From Oenanthe sinensis (Eukaryota; Streptophyta; Magnoliopsida; Apiales; Apiaceae): a stretch of 64,000 nucleotides of DNA. This document shows, piece after piece, positions 11,501-20,291 of this stretch. Both the position numbers and the translations under genes were made by a program. The stretch spans positions 51,275,455 to 51,339,454 of the forward strand of contig CM053799.1 in assembly GCA_028671895.1 (NCBI GenBank), written 5' to 3'. Under the pieces are notes generated by a model, which saw only the letters and a program-made list of their open reading frames with translations, had not been told where the DNA came from and did not search any database. The stretch's first letter is position 1, and each line of letters begins with the position of its first letter.

Positions 11501-12384
11501 CGAACTATATGTGACTAGTATGTTTGGTCAATATGATTAGCCATTTAGATTCTAGTATATATCCTGATATAAGACAAGAATTAAGAAGATATGAAACATT
11601 TTTTACATTGCTCTGTTGGCAGAAACTAAAATATTCTTAATATACATATCAAATTATCATTTAGCTTTATGAAAAATCAAAATTAATTATATTATTAAAT
11701 AATGACATATAACTAATACAATCTAATTTATTAATTCCTTGCTCCGCATCGAATTCTGAAAATCCAGTGTTTGTATGCTTCATGGTTTTCAAACTTTGTT
11801 CCACTTACTAATCCTACTTGTAGGTTCGGTTTTCTGAGCTTGTTGGAAAGAGGATCATTCTCTTTTTTGAGGGCAATGGAGAAGAGGGTGATGAATTTCG
11901 TAAAAATAAGGTAGTCAACTTTCTAGGCATGTTAAAAGAAAGGTACATCACCATGAGAAATACGAGGGCTCAGTTTGAAGTGATATACATTGCCAATAGT
12001 AAAACGGATTCCCCTTACAGTGATCATATTGTGGATGTGCCATGGTTTGTATCAAATGCATCGGAGTTGTTACCTATTGATCTTAGTTTGTATTATTGTT
12101 ATTGTCACCTATCGGCGGTGCCTGTTTCTTGTCCTTGTTCGTGTGGTGAAAGGCGTCGAACTTCCTCAATGCTTGCATTTGATCGAGATGGCAGAGTTGT
12201 CAGAAAATCGATAGAGCTTTCTTTTGGGCATCTTGTTTTCCCCTTTTATGATGGCAGTATGGAAAAGGAGGCCTTTTTTGAAATCAGTAATTTTTACGAT
12301 TATATTGATGCAGACCGCTATCATCATGGGATTCTGATCAACTCATACTTCAGAAATTATAATATACCTCAGTTATATTGTTAG
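8569..12384 (+). CDS. Nucleoredoxin-like protein with three cysteine-less thioredoxin folds (5' end missing)
   Basis: Three phase-0 exons: 8569-9114 (after TTTGTAG, donor GTATGA), 9755-10273 (after GGTAG, donor GTTGGT) and 11824-12384 (after TTGTAG, stop TAG). Each encodes one thioredoxin-like domain with nucleoredoxin hallmarks: MPWTAIPFSD, then MPWLALPFKD with APTLVIIGPDGRF and AFPFTREK, then VPWFVSNASE with AFDRDGRVVRKS. Introns fall just before the VK/VL/VR-x-LxGK strand that opens each domain, as in plant nucleoredoxin 1. The positions that hold WCGPC/WCPPC in active members carry no CxxC: domain 1 has YILPLHYYWYS, domain 2 YFYEEGITPNW and domain 3 FFEGNGEEGDE. Disulfide reductase activity is therefore unlikely. 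The C1-like zinc finger of some relatives is absent. No stop interrupts the 542 codons, so it may still be expressed, but no start exon was found. Confidence 0.7.
9229..9714. mobile_element. Foldback/MITE-like element in an intron of the nucleoredoxin-like gene
   Basis: The ends form an inverted repeat. ATTCTCTATGATACCACTG at the left pairs with the reverse complement of the right end, ATTCTCTATGGTACCACCG, and both continue into TACAATTGG. Inner segments (ATGAAATAGAC / GTCTATTTCATG, GTGAGATAT / ATATCTCAC) also pair, so most of the 486 bp can fold back. There is no coding capacity and the superfamily is not determined. Confidence 0.65.
10810..11085. mobile_element. Stowaway-type MITE
   Basis: It starts TACTCCCTTTGTCCCAACC and ends GGTAGGACAGAGGGAGTA, the CTCCCTCCGTCCC-type terminal inverted repeats of Stowaway (Tc1/mariner) with TA at both edges. 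It is about 275 bp, AT-rich and non-coding, and lies in the second intron seen of the nucleoredoxin-like gene. Confidence 0.8.
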
Positions 12385-12461
12385 TCAGCTTCTTTTGATG
12401 GCTAACATAATCATTTGCATATCTTTGAAAGATTATTTACAGATGCATATGCTGTATGTTT

Positions 12462-12886
12462 GAAGAAGTTATGGATTGACAATTCATTTTTGGTTAAGCA
12501 GTTGATTAAATTAATTAAAATCTATCAATTATATCGAACACGGTTCATAGCCACAGCTAGAATACATTTTATATATAATAATATAAATATACGGAATAAT
12601 GTTTGAAACACAATAAAATGATCCCTTTCTAATAACTGATGTGTCCTCTCATATGGTGCTTGAACATGGATTAATGTTTGTTTTTGTGCTGCTTTATCTA
12701 ATTTAAAACTAATTGTGTAATATGCTGGTATTATTATTTTGTGACGAGGATCATAATTTGTGAGGTTCTAGTTGTGCGGTTTTTGATCGAATCTGTTTCG
12801 GAACTTGAAACCTCCTTGTTTTTTAATCTCTCTCAATTTATTGAGCTTATATAGTTATATTAAATGACTTGATTTATTTCTTAACT
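12462..12886. repeat. Direct repeat copy A (3' flank of nucleoredoxin-like gene)
   Basis: About 425 bp, from AGAAGTTATGGATT to TTGATTTATTTCTTAACT, that recurs with small differences at 16344-16770. It starts about 80 bp after the nucleoredoxin-like stop codon, so copy A is probably that gene's own 3' flank. Confidence 0.75.
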
Positions 12887-13850
12887 GAGAAAATATATTT
12901 CCTATTAAAGATTTTTTTTTTTGAAAAGACCTGATAAAGATTATTAGTTTATAGGTTATTATTATATCGAGGTTTGATTGTTGAAATAACAGATAATAGA
13001 AACTGATGTAATGAATTTAGTAAGAAACTATTTAGTAGAATTTTGAATAGTTTGTAAAAACAAATTTGTTTTGTAATAATATTTTGAGTTAGTAATTTGT
13101 TTGTTTCATACCATTACCTATTAAAGATTTATGATAGTATTACGGGGTTATTCTTTATTCTTATTCACTATTTATTAGGGTGCATGCATCTAGAGTTATA
13201 TTGGCGAAACTAGGGAGGTTGAAATCCCGGTTAGAGTCCAAATAATTAATATAACTTTTTTTTTTTTATTTTTGATCATTTTAAATACTCCGTTAGATAG
13301 TAACTTCTATTTTTTACAATTCTAATGCATCTACTTACAATTCTAGTACCTGTTAGTTGTCATTATTTCTCACACTATCATAACATTCGTTCTTGGATAG
13401 TTAAATTACAATTCTCCCAAAAAATATTTTATACATTTATCACAATTTCTTGATTTTACTCCTTATTTTACAACCGTTTGATTACAGTTTTCCAAAGAAG
13501 TAATATACAATAAAATTAAAATAAATTTTCAATTAAATTGATTTACACAATATGATTGGTTAGAGTATACTATTACATTATTCTCTGTGGGATTTCAAAT
13601 AAATAGATTGTCATTTCTCATTTTTTCTGCGTATTAAACTCATGAATACGTTTATTTGCTAATAGGGTTAAATATCAAATGGGTGACTGATTGCATCCAG
13701 ATGTATCAAGTAGGCGACTGATTACAAATTTGACTCAATATAGTTATTGATTAAATCTTTTTGAATCAACCATTAAAGTCAATAGATGTGATTTTAGATA
13801 ATTTGACATTTACACACATTTTTTTTACTACAATCAAATGAAAGGTTATG
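12887..13850. other. AT-rich interval holding one copy of a 74-bp direct repeat
   Basis: No gene seen. ATGATAGTATTACGGGG to GAGTTATATTG (13131-13204) recurs at 14002-14074, beginning exactly at the right edge of the foldback at 13851-14001. The rest is AT-rich sequence without a recognisable signal. Confidence 0.5.
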
Positions 13851-14001
13851 AATTCTAGTATTTTAGATAATTTTGTTAGATTTTACAAAAATTATCTACT
13901 ATTTATTTTTATTTAAATCAAATAAAACAAGTATAAAATTAAAAATAAATAGTAGATAAAATTTTAAAAACCTAACAAAATTATCTAAAATACTAGAATT
14001 C
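13851..14001. mobile_element. Perfect-ended foldback (MITE-like)
   Basis: A 151-bp near-palindrome. The arm GAATTCTAGTATTTTAGATA continues as ATTTTGTTAG and is exactly complementary to the right end. Imperfect pairing goes on through TATCTACTATTTATTTTTA. It is entirely AT-rich and non-coding. No clear target duplication was found. Confidence 0.65.
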
Positions 14002-14109
14002 ATGATAGTATTACGGGGTTATTTTTTATTCTTATTCACTGTTTATTAGGGTGCATGCATCCAGAGTTGTATTGTGACTCCCCGATCTTCACCCCGGATT
14101 GGGAGGGCG

Positions 14110-14440
14110 TCACACACCTGAACTTCGACATGTGCATAATGTGTTTCATATATTTGTTTTGAAAACTTACCAATTCCATGAAAGCCATATTATAAATTAT
14201 GAGTTTTTGGAAATTAGTGTTGATTTGACTTATAAAGAGTATCTGATGGAGATTATTGATGAAAAAGTGCAAAAGTTGTGAAATAAAAAGATCAAATTTG
14301 TAAAGGTTGTCTGTAGAAAATACAAAGTGGAAGAAGATACGTGGGAATTAGAAAGTTAGAAAGTGAAATGAAAAAGAAATATCCTGAACTATTTGCGGGT
14401 CAAACTTGATTTCAAGGACGGAATCCTATAAGGAGGGGAG
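14110..14440 (+). pseudogene. Ty3/gypsy polyprotein C-terminal fragment
   Basis: The translation PELRHVHNVFHIFVLKTYQF, then SHIINYEFLEISVDLTYKEY and KVVCRKYKVEEDTWELES, matches the C-terminal end of plant gypsy integrases (family form: HNVFHVSMLKKY, DLSYEE, VLWRNHS-EEATWE). Stops after VQKL and after ELES show decay. The upstream pol region is missing: the fragment begins abruptly after GTGACTCCCCGATCTTC. Confidence 0.75.
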
Positions 14441-14950
14441 ACTGGAACGCACGTAAATTTCAAATAATTTATTTTCAAATTTTTATGAGCTCAAGAGGTG
14501 AATATTTAAATATAAAAAAAAATATTCACTAAATATATTTTGATGGAATTTCGGATATTAGTGTTGATCTATTTTATTAGCTTTAATTTGAGATTATTAA
14601 AATATTTTAGTGATGGTATTAAATTATACCAATACCCGAGATACCATTAAAAATTTAATTGAAAATATATATGAGTTTTATTTTGAGAAATGTAATTTTG
14701 GAGGATTATTTAAATTGAGACAAATGAGATTTGACCCACTAATTATTTTGGAGTGGGCTTTTATTTTATAATTGGGTCAAGATAATAGTGTGGACTTACA
14801 TTTATTTTTGGGCTAACCCTTTATAAAACTAGAGGGAAAAACTCCACTTTTTTTTCTTTTTGTTCCAATTTGATGTGTCATTTGTATCTGAACACATGTT
14901 GGCTACGTGCTGTGTTTATATGACCTGTAGGCTGTATGTGGCTGTACGCA
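14430..14950 (+). repeat. Putative gypsy 3' LTR remnant
   Basis: The polypurine stretch AAGGAGGGGAGA ends at 14440, followed by TGGAACGCACG. A TATA-like TTATAAAACTAGAGG (about 14821) lies further on, as expected for a gypsy LTR promoter. Its right part is cut by the pogo-like element starting at 14951. Confidence 0.5.
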
Positions 14951-15427
14951 CAGTAGAACCTCGATAAATGAATATTCGATAAACGAATAACCTCGACAAA
15001 TGAATAAATTTCTTCGGTCCCAATTTGGGCAAATGGGCTTAATGTATAAACTCGCTAAATGCATAAATGAATAAATAAAAATGTAGTCATTATAGGCCCT
15101 ATGTAAATATAAATGAATAATCACTATATTTCAAATAATATATTTTTATTTATATAATATATGAATACATTTCATCTAATAATAATTTTCAAACATATTA
15201 ATAAGTCATATATTTTCGGAAAAATGCCTCTAAAATTGATTGTTTCTTACCTCCATCAAAATGCATCTTATCCTTAGTTTTGTGTAATACAGTGTACTGT
15301 GCACTTTATCTATTCCACGTGCATGTATGTATAGTACAACTAATCTAGAATTTTAAAAAGATGAATGTAATTAAAATTTATATAAAAGTTATAACCACAG
15401 TGAGTTTTAGATACATTTGAACATAAT

Positions 15428-15634
15428 GGGGGTGTTTGCCTTAGCTTATAAGTAATAAGTTACTTTTTTTTAAAAGTATTTTCATATTTTTTTCAAAAAT
15501 TAATATTTATTTTAGAAATTTAAGACCAAATCTTATTTCCAAATTTGAAAATAAGTTACTTATTTTTAGAAAAAGTACATATATACCAACTTTTTCAGCT
15601 TATAAGCTGCTTATAAGTCCAGACAAAAGGGGCC
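15428..15634. mobile_element. hAT-like MITE nested in the pogo-like element
   Basis: It opens GGGGGTGTTTGCCTTAGCTT and closes CTTATAAGTCCAGACAAAAG followed by GGGCC. The imperfect inverted ends (GGGTGTTTG / CAAAAGGGG, with CTTATAAG inside) are typical of small plant hAT MITEs. The 8-bp duplication is not clear. Confidence 0.55.
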
Positions 15635-15640
15635 AATATA

Positions 15641-15900
15641 TACTCCATGTATCTCACAATAAGCGTCTTCTTTGATTTTTGTGTGCTCAAATTGACTCAA
15701 TCTTGAGCGTAAATTAAAAATTATTACTTTACATTTTTCAAAAACTGAAAAATACATTTTAAAGTTTATTAGTTATATTTTCTAATGATATAATTTTTAT
15801 TTTTTTTAGTTATATATTCTGTGTAATATTCGGTGAGAAATTGGTTAATTTGACTAAAAAAGTCAAAACAGGACAATTATTTTGAGATGGTGGGAATATA
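15641..15900. mobile_element. Stowaway-like MITE nested in the pogo-like element
   Basis: TACTCCATGTATCTCACAAT at the left pairs with the complement of ATTATTTTGAGATGGTGGGA at the right. These are decayed Stowaway ends (CTCCCTCCGTCTCA type) flanked by TA. About 260 bp, non-coding. Confidence 0.65.
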
Positions 15901-16343
15901 AAATTATATAATAAAGAAAAAAGTCTAAAAATTATTATATAAATGAATTAATATTCATTTATCGATAAATAAATATTATATTCATTTATCGATAAATAAA
16001 TATTATATTCATTTATCGATAAATAAATAATCTCGCTAAATGAATATATATTTTTGGTCCCAAGTGTATTCATTTATCGAGGTTCTACTGTAGTTTTATT
16101 TGATTTTAAAAAGTTGTTTTCAAGAACTGTTAGATTTTTATAAAATTCTTGGAGCATCCAAAAATCATGAAATCTTTTCTATAACGTTCTTTGAGTATTT
16201 AGAGACTTTTTAAAAATATGAGTTTATTTTATTTGGACTCCAATGAGTTTTAAAGCTTTATTGTCTTTTAAAATGATTCTCTAATAAATTAGTTACAAGT
16301 TCCACGTGTATCTAATTTTATCTTCTATATTTTAAAAATATAG

Positions 16344-16770
16344 AAGAAGTTATGGATTCACAATTCACTTTTGATTATTAAGCAGTTGATTAAATTAATT
16401 AAAATCTATCAATTATATCGAACACGGTTCATAGCCACTAGCATACATTTTATATATAATAATATAAATATACGGAATAATGTTTGAAACACATAAAAAT
16501 GATCCCTTTCTAATAACTGATGTGTCCTCTCATATGGTGCTTGAACAGGGATTAATGTTTGTGCTGCTTTATCTTATTTAAAACTAATTTTATAATGTTC
16601 TCGTATCTTTCATATTTGCGACGAGAACCATATTTTGTGAGGTTCTAGTTGTACGGTTTTTGGTCGAATATGTTTTAGGGAGAGGAACTCGAAATCTCCT
16701 TGTTTTCTAATCTTTCTCAATTTATTGAGTTTATATAGTTATATTAAATGAATTGATTTATTTCTTAACT
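16344..16770. repeat. Direct repeat copy B
   Basis: Second copy of the 12462-12886 segment, including the shared TCGAACACGGTTCATAGCCA and CTGATGTGTCCTCTCATATG stretches. It lies about 3.9 kb from copy A. The interval between them holds the gypsy tail and the pogo-like element. Confidence 0.75.
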
Positions 16771-17149
16771 CGAAACCCGTGCATCATCTCGTAAAACTGC
16801 TTTTAAGTTTGAAGAGTTACTTAAAGTACATGTTTACTGTTTAGGATCCTTTTTCGAAGAATAGCAGTACCAGAAGTGGCAGTTGTGGCAGCAGGAATAG
16901 CTAAACCATCTGTTTTTTATGACCTCACAACAGACAGACCGAAGTGCCAAATCAATCATCAGTTTCTCCATATGAAGTTTCTGCTGCACCTATTGGCATC
17001 AAACTCTATAGAAAAAAATAAATTTCTTTATGGTTTCAAGTGCTAGAAATATTTAACTCAAGCCACAATATGCCGGGATACATAAATGTTGATCTCCCTG
17101 AACCATCTACAACAACAGATCCTGGATTTCATTGATTGGGGGCAGAAAG
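16771..17149. other. Unassigned interval
   Basis: No gene recognised. The stretch is less AT-rich than its flanks, and short frames such as NQSSVSPYEVSAAPIG (about 16960) could be remnants of an unknown coding sequence. Confidence 0.3.
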
Positions 17150-17590
17150 CACTATTGTTAGGGTTGGCTTATTAATTCTATGAACCCGTCTCTTGTACCA
17201 AATTCTATTCAGTTTCCCACTGCATATCAGTTGTGTAGGATCTTAAAATTCGAGTGACCAAAACTATACAAGAAGGGGATCACTTGAGTTGTATTACAAT
17301 ACTCAACAAGGGTTATGGCACGAAATTGAATTTCGTCTTCCTAATCTTACACAATGTGTAGCTTATATTCAAGAATATAATAAAGTTATTCAAGATGTCT
17401 TTTTAGACGGACATAATCCTACGAAATGTGTATACAAGCTTTTAAGAAAGACTTGATGATCGTCCCGATAAAATCCAAAGTGATGTTCTTCGGATGTCTC
17501 TGTTCCTTACTGTTGAACAAGCTTATGCTTATGTGAAGCAGTGATGCTTGCTGGTTCGTATCACTCCCCTGCTGCTGCGATGGTTGCTAA
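17150..17590 (+). pseudogene. Copia-type gag fragment
   Basis: With frame changes the translation reads INSMNPSLVPNSIQFPTAYQ, then LELYYNTQQGLWHEIEFRLP, IQEYNKVIQDVFLDG and DDRPDKIQSDVLRMSLF followed by LTVEQAYAYVKQ. This is the UBN2-type gag of plant retrotransposons (family form: FLDGLDD-D-IRSDVL, EQAYAYVR). Several stops, no pol, no LTRs. Confidence 0.7.
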
Positions 17591-18054
17591 TTCCAGGATA
17601 TTTTGTATTTTTCAGTTGAAAATTTGTATGAGTTGCTATGCCTCACTCAGAATTCTGGAAAATAGAAAAATCGGAAACAATATTCCAGATTGTTTTATAC
17701 TCTCTACTTAATAATTTTATAGGTTGCAGCATTGCTGCACTGGTAAAAGTGGGTTAGATTTGGCTTTTCGTTATATAAATTTTTTCGATAACTTGATTAA
17801 GAAAGAGTTGCAGATTTTTTTTCGCAGCACAGAACAAGGATATGGGTTTGAGTTCACTGGCTGAGTCGATCAATTGCTTCAAAACCTGGACCGAAGAACA
17901 ATGCAAATTTAGCCCTCCATCACCATCTTTCCCAAGTAAAAATTGTTTCTAAACTATCTTGGGTTAGTGATACATAATATAAAATTGTTTATATTTATAG
18001 AAGTTATAAAAAAATTCAAAACATCTAAATTTGAATAAATTAAATTTATCTTTA
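17591..18054. other. Unassigned interval
   Basis: No gene recognised. A possible short exon-like frame (DMGLSSLAESINCFKTWTEE, about 17840) has no family match I can name. Confidence 0.3.
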
Positions 18055-20170
18055 ATACTTCATGTCTAAAAGCTAAACACCACTTTGCAAAGCAAAGAGA
18101 ATTTAAATATCAATTATTTAGAGGGTGGTTGACAATAAATTTCCTTCCATAACCTAATAAGAAGGTTTCTCAAATTGTTCATGTAAAATAGGCCATTAAT
18201 TTAAAGAGGAGTATGTAATGACTTACAAAGCTAGATTGTTTAGGTTTGATAAGACATTATGAAGGTCAAGGAGTAAACAATTCAAGACTGAAACACAATT
18301 CTAACCCATTTTGTACAGCAGACATTGAATTATTGGCTTTCTTTTTCCTGAAATTGCATTCCAGCTTCAGAGTAGCTCTCACAAGACTCATTCGCATCAT
18401 CTTTTAATTCTAAAAGTCTTGGTCCAAGTCTTCTAGTGCTCTAAAAGTGCTTCTATTGCACTCCACATATTAGTAGACAGACTATATATACGTATAATTA
18501 TGAAAGTTGTAAATAAGTTGTGGAGATCAGGGAAAAGACTATTACAAGGTAGTATCTAAAATGAACCCTCTGCATGGACTCTTTTGAAACAAGCAACTCA
18601 TACCTAATGTATGTATAATGAGGGCCGGACCTAACTAAACATTCATCAGAAAAAAGACTACAGACTACCAGCTAGTTAAAATGGCATCGCTGCATCAACC
18701 TTATACTAGTAATGTGTATAATAAACATGTGTCGTAATTAGTAACAAAATTTACACAGCTACACTTACCACCTAATATTAGTAGGCTACAAAATAATTTT
18801 TGTCTAATTTCCAAACTCTTGTACTATTTTTAATTGGATAATTAAATAATTTATCTTTCATACTTCATGTCTAAAAGTGAAATACCACTTTACAAAGAAA
18901 GGAGAGTTTAAATATCAATTATTTAGAGGATGGTTGCATTCATTTTCCTAGCTTCCATAACCTTATAATAAGGTTTCTCAAATTGTTCATATAAAATTAT
19001 TAGTCGGTTCATTTTTCTACACTAAAATTAAATAGGCCCTTAATTTAAAGCGGAGTATGTGTTATGGATTAAAAAATAGGGTGTACTTATTGCGATATGT
19101 GTCGGAACTTATCGATTTTTAATGGCTGCGCTTGTGTTTCGTAGCTTAGTCTTGCCCTCATAAGATGCCCTCTCAAATTGCTTTCCAGCTTCAAAATAGC
19201 TCGCAAAGACTCATTCGCGACATCTCTCAATTCTCAAAGTCTTGGTCTTTGTCTTCTACTGCTCTAAAAGTGCTTCTGTTGCAGTCCACATATTAGTAGA
19301 TAGACTGTGTATAGTTATGAAAGTTGAAAGTATGATGTGGAGATCAGACAGAAGACTATTATAAGTTAAAAGGTAGTTGAATGAACCCTCTGTATCGGCT
19401 CTTTTGAAACAAGCAACTCAACCTAACGTATGTATAATCAGTGCCGGAACTGACTAGAAAATTGCATCAGAAAATAGGCTACCAGCTATTTGAAATGGCC
19501 TCTCTGCATCAACCTTACTTGAAAAAAGACAACTCATGATATTAAATGTAATTAGGAACAGGATTCTACAATTACCACCTCAAATTAGTAGGCTACAGAA
19601 TACATATCTTATTGAAATCTCTAAGTATGTTTCTACCTGGGATACTGATCATTATTTTCATATTTACAATGTTCTTTGCATTTCTCAAGGTATAATAAGA
19701 ACAGGTCAATAGACTCAATACTATACATGTTAGTCAAGTTCATTTAAATCAAAAATTTGAGAATGATTAGTACTGTATTAATTTAAATATCATTAACTTT
19801 CCTTCCATAACCTTATGGAAAGGTTTCTCAAATTGATCTTATAAAATTATTAGATGTTTTTTCCTACTACATAGGCCCTTAATTTAAAGAGGAGTGTGTA
19901 AAAACTTATACAACTAGATTGTTTAAGTTTGATACGACATTATGAAGGTAAGGAGTAAACACTTTTCCAGACTTAAACGCATTATTTCTAGCCCATTTCG
20001 TACAACAGATACTGAATTATTGTTAATCTAAATCTTAAAATTGCATTCCAGCTTAAAAGTAGCTCTCAAAGACTCATTCGAGTCATCTTTCAGTTCTCAA
20101 AGTCTTGGTCTATGTCTTGTACTGCTCTAAAAGTGCTTCTATTGTAGTCCACATAATAGAACTATACATC
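18055..20170 (+). repeat. Three tandem copies of the upstream segment of the receptor-like-protein gene
   Basis: Related segments start near 18055, 18858 and 19783. Each has AAGGTTTCTCAAATTG, then AGGCC(A/C)TTAATTTAAAG, then GCATTCCAGCTT, AGACTCATTCG, AAAGTCTTGGTC and TCTAAAAGTGCTTCT. Copies 1 and 2 also share a later block (ATGAACCCTCTG, CTCTTTTGAAACAAGCAACT, CTGCATCAACCTTA at 18560-18702 and 19380-19523). Copy 3 leads straight into the TATA box and start codon of the receptor-like-protein gene. The array therefore looks like duplicated 5' flanks from a tandem gene cluster whose other coding copies are gone. Confidence 0.75.
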
Positions 20171-20203
20171 TAAAGATTCTGAATGAAAATAGATAAGTTT
20201 GGC

Positions 20204-20212
20204 TATAAATAG
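20204..20212 (+). promoter_or_regulatory. TATA box of the receptor-like-protein gene
   Basis: TATAAATAG lies 88 bp upstream of the ATG at 20292, a normal spacing for a plant gene with a 50-60 nt leader. Confidence 0.6.
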
Positions 20213-20291
20213 AGTCATAAAGATATGAACCCCTCAAGCATAACATATACAACCTATCCACCCAACAAAACATTTAAAGCATATAATAAAA

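Larger units (their letters stand above)
14951..16090. mobile_element. Non-autonomous pogo/Emigrant-like (Tc1-mariner) element
   Basis: The terminal inverted repeats CAGTAGAACCTCGATAAATG (left) and the complement of CATTTATCGAGGTTCTACTG (right) closely resemble the plant Emigrant/Lemi1 pogo-like ends. TA follows the right end; the left flank reads CA, so the TA target duplication is degraded on that side. Subterminal repeats of ATTCATTTATCGATAAATAA (15953-16025) sit near the right end. The 1140 bp include two younger insertions (15428-15634, 15641-15900) and no transposase. Confidence 0.75.
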
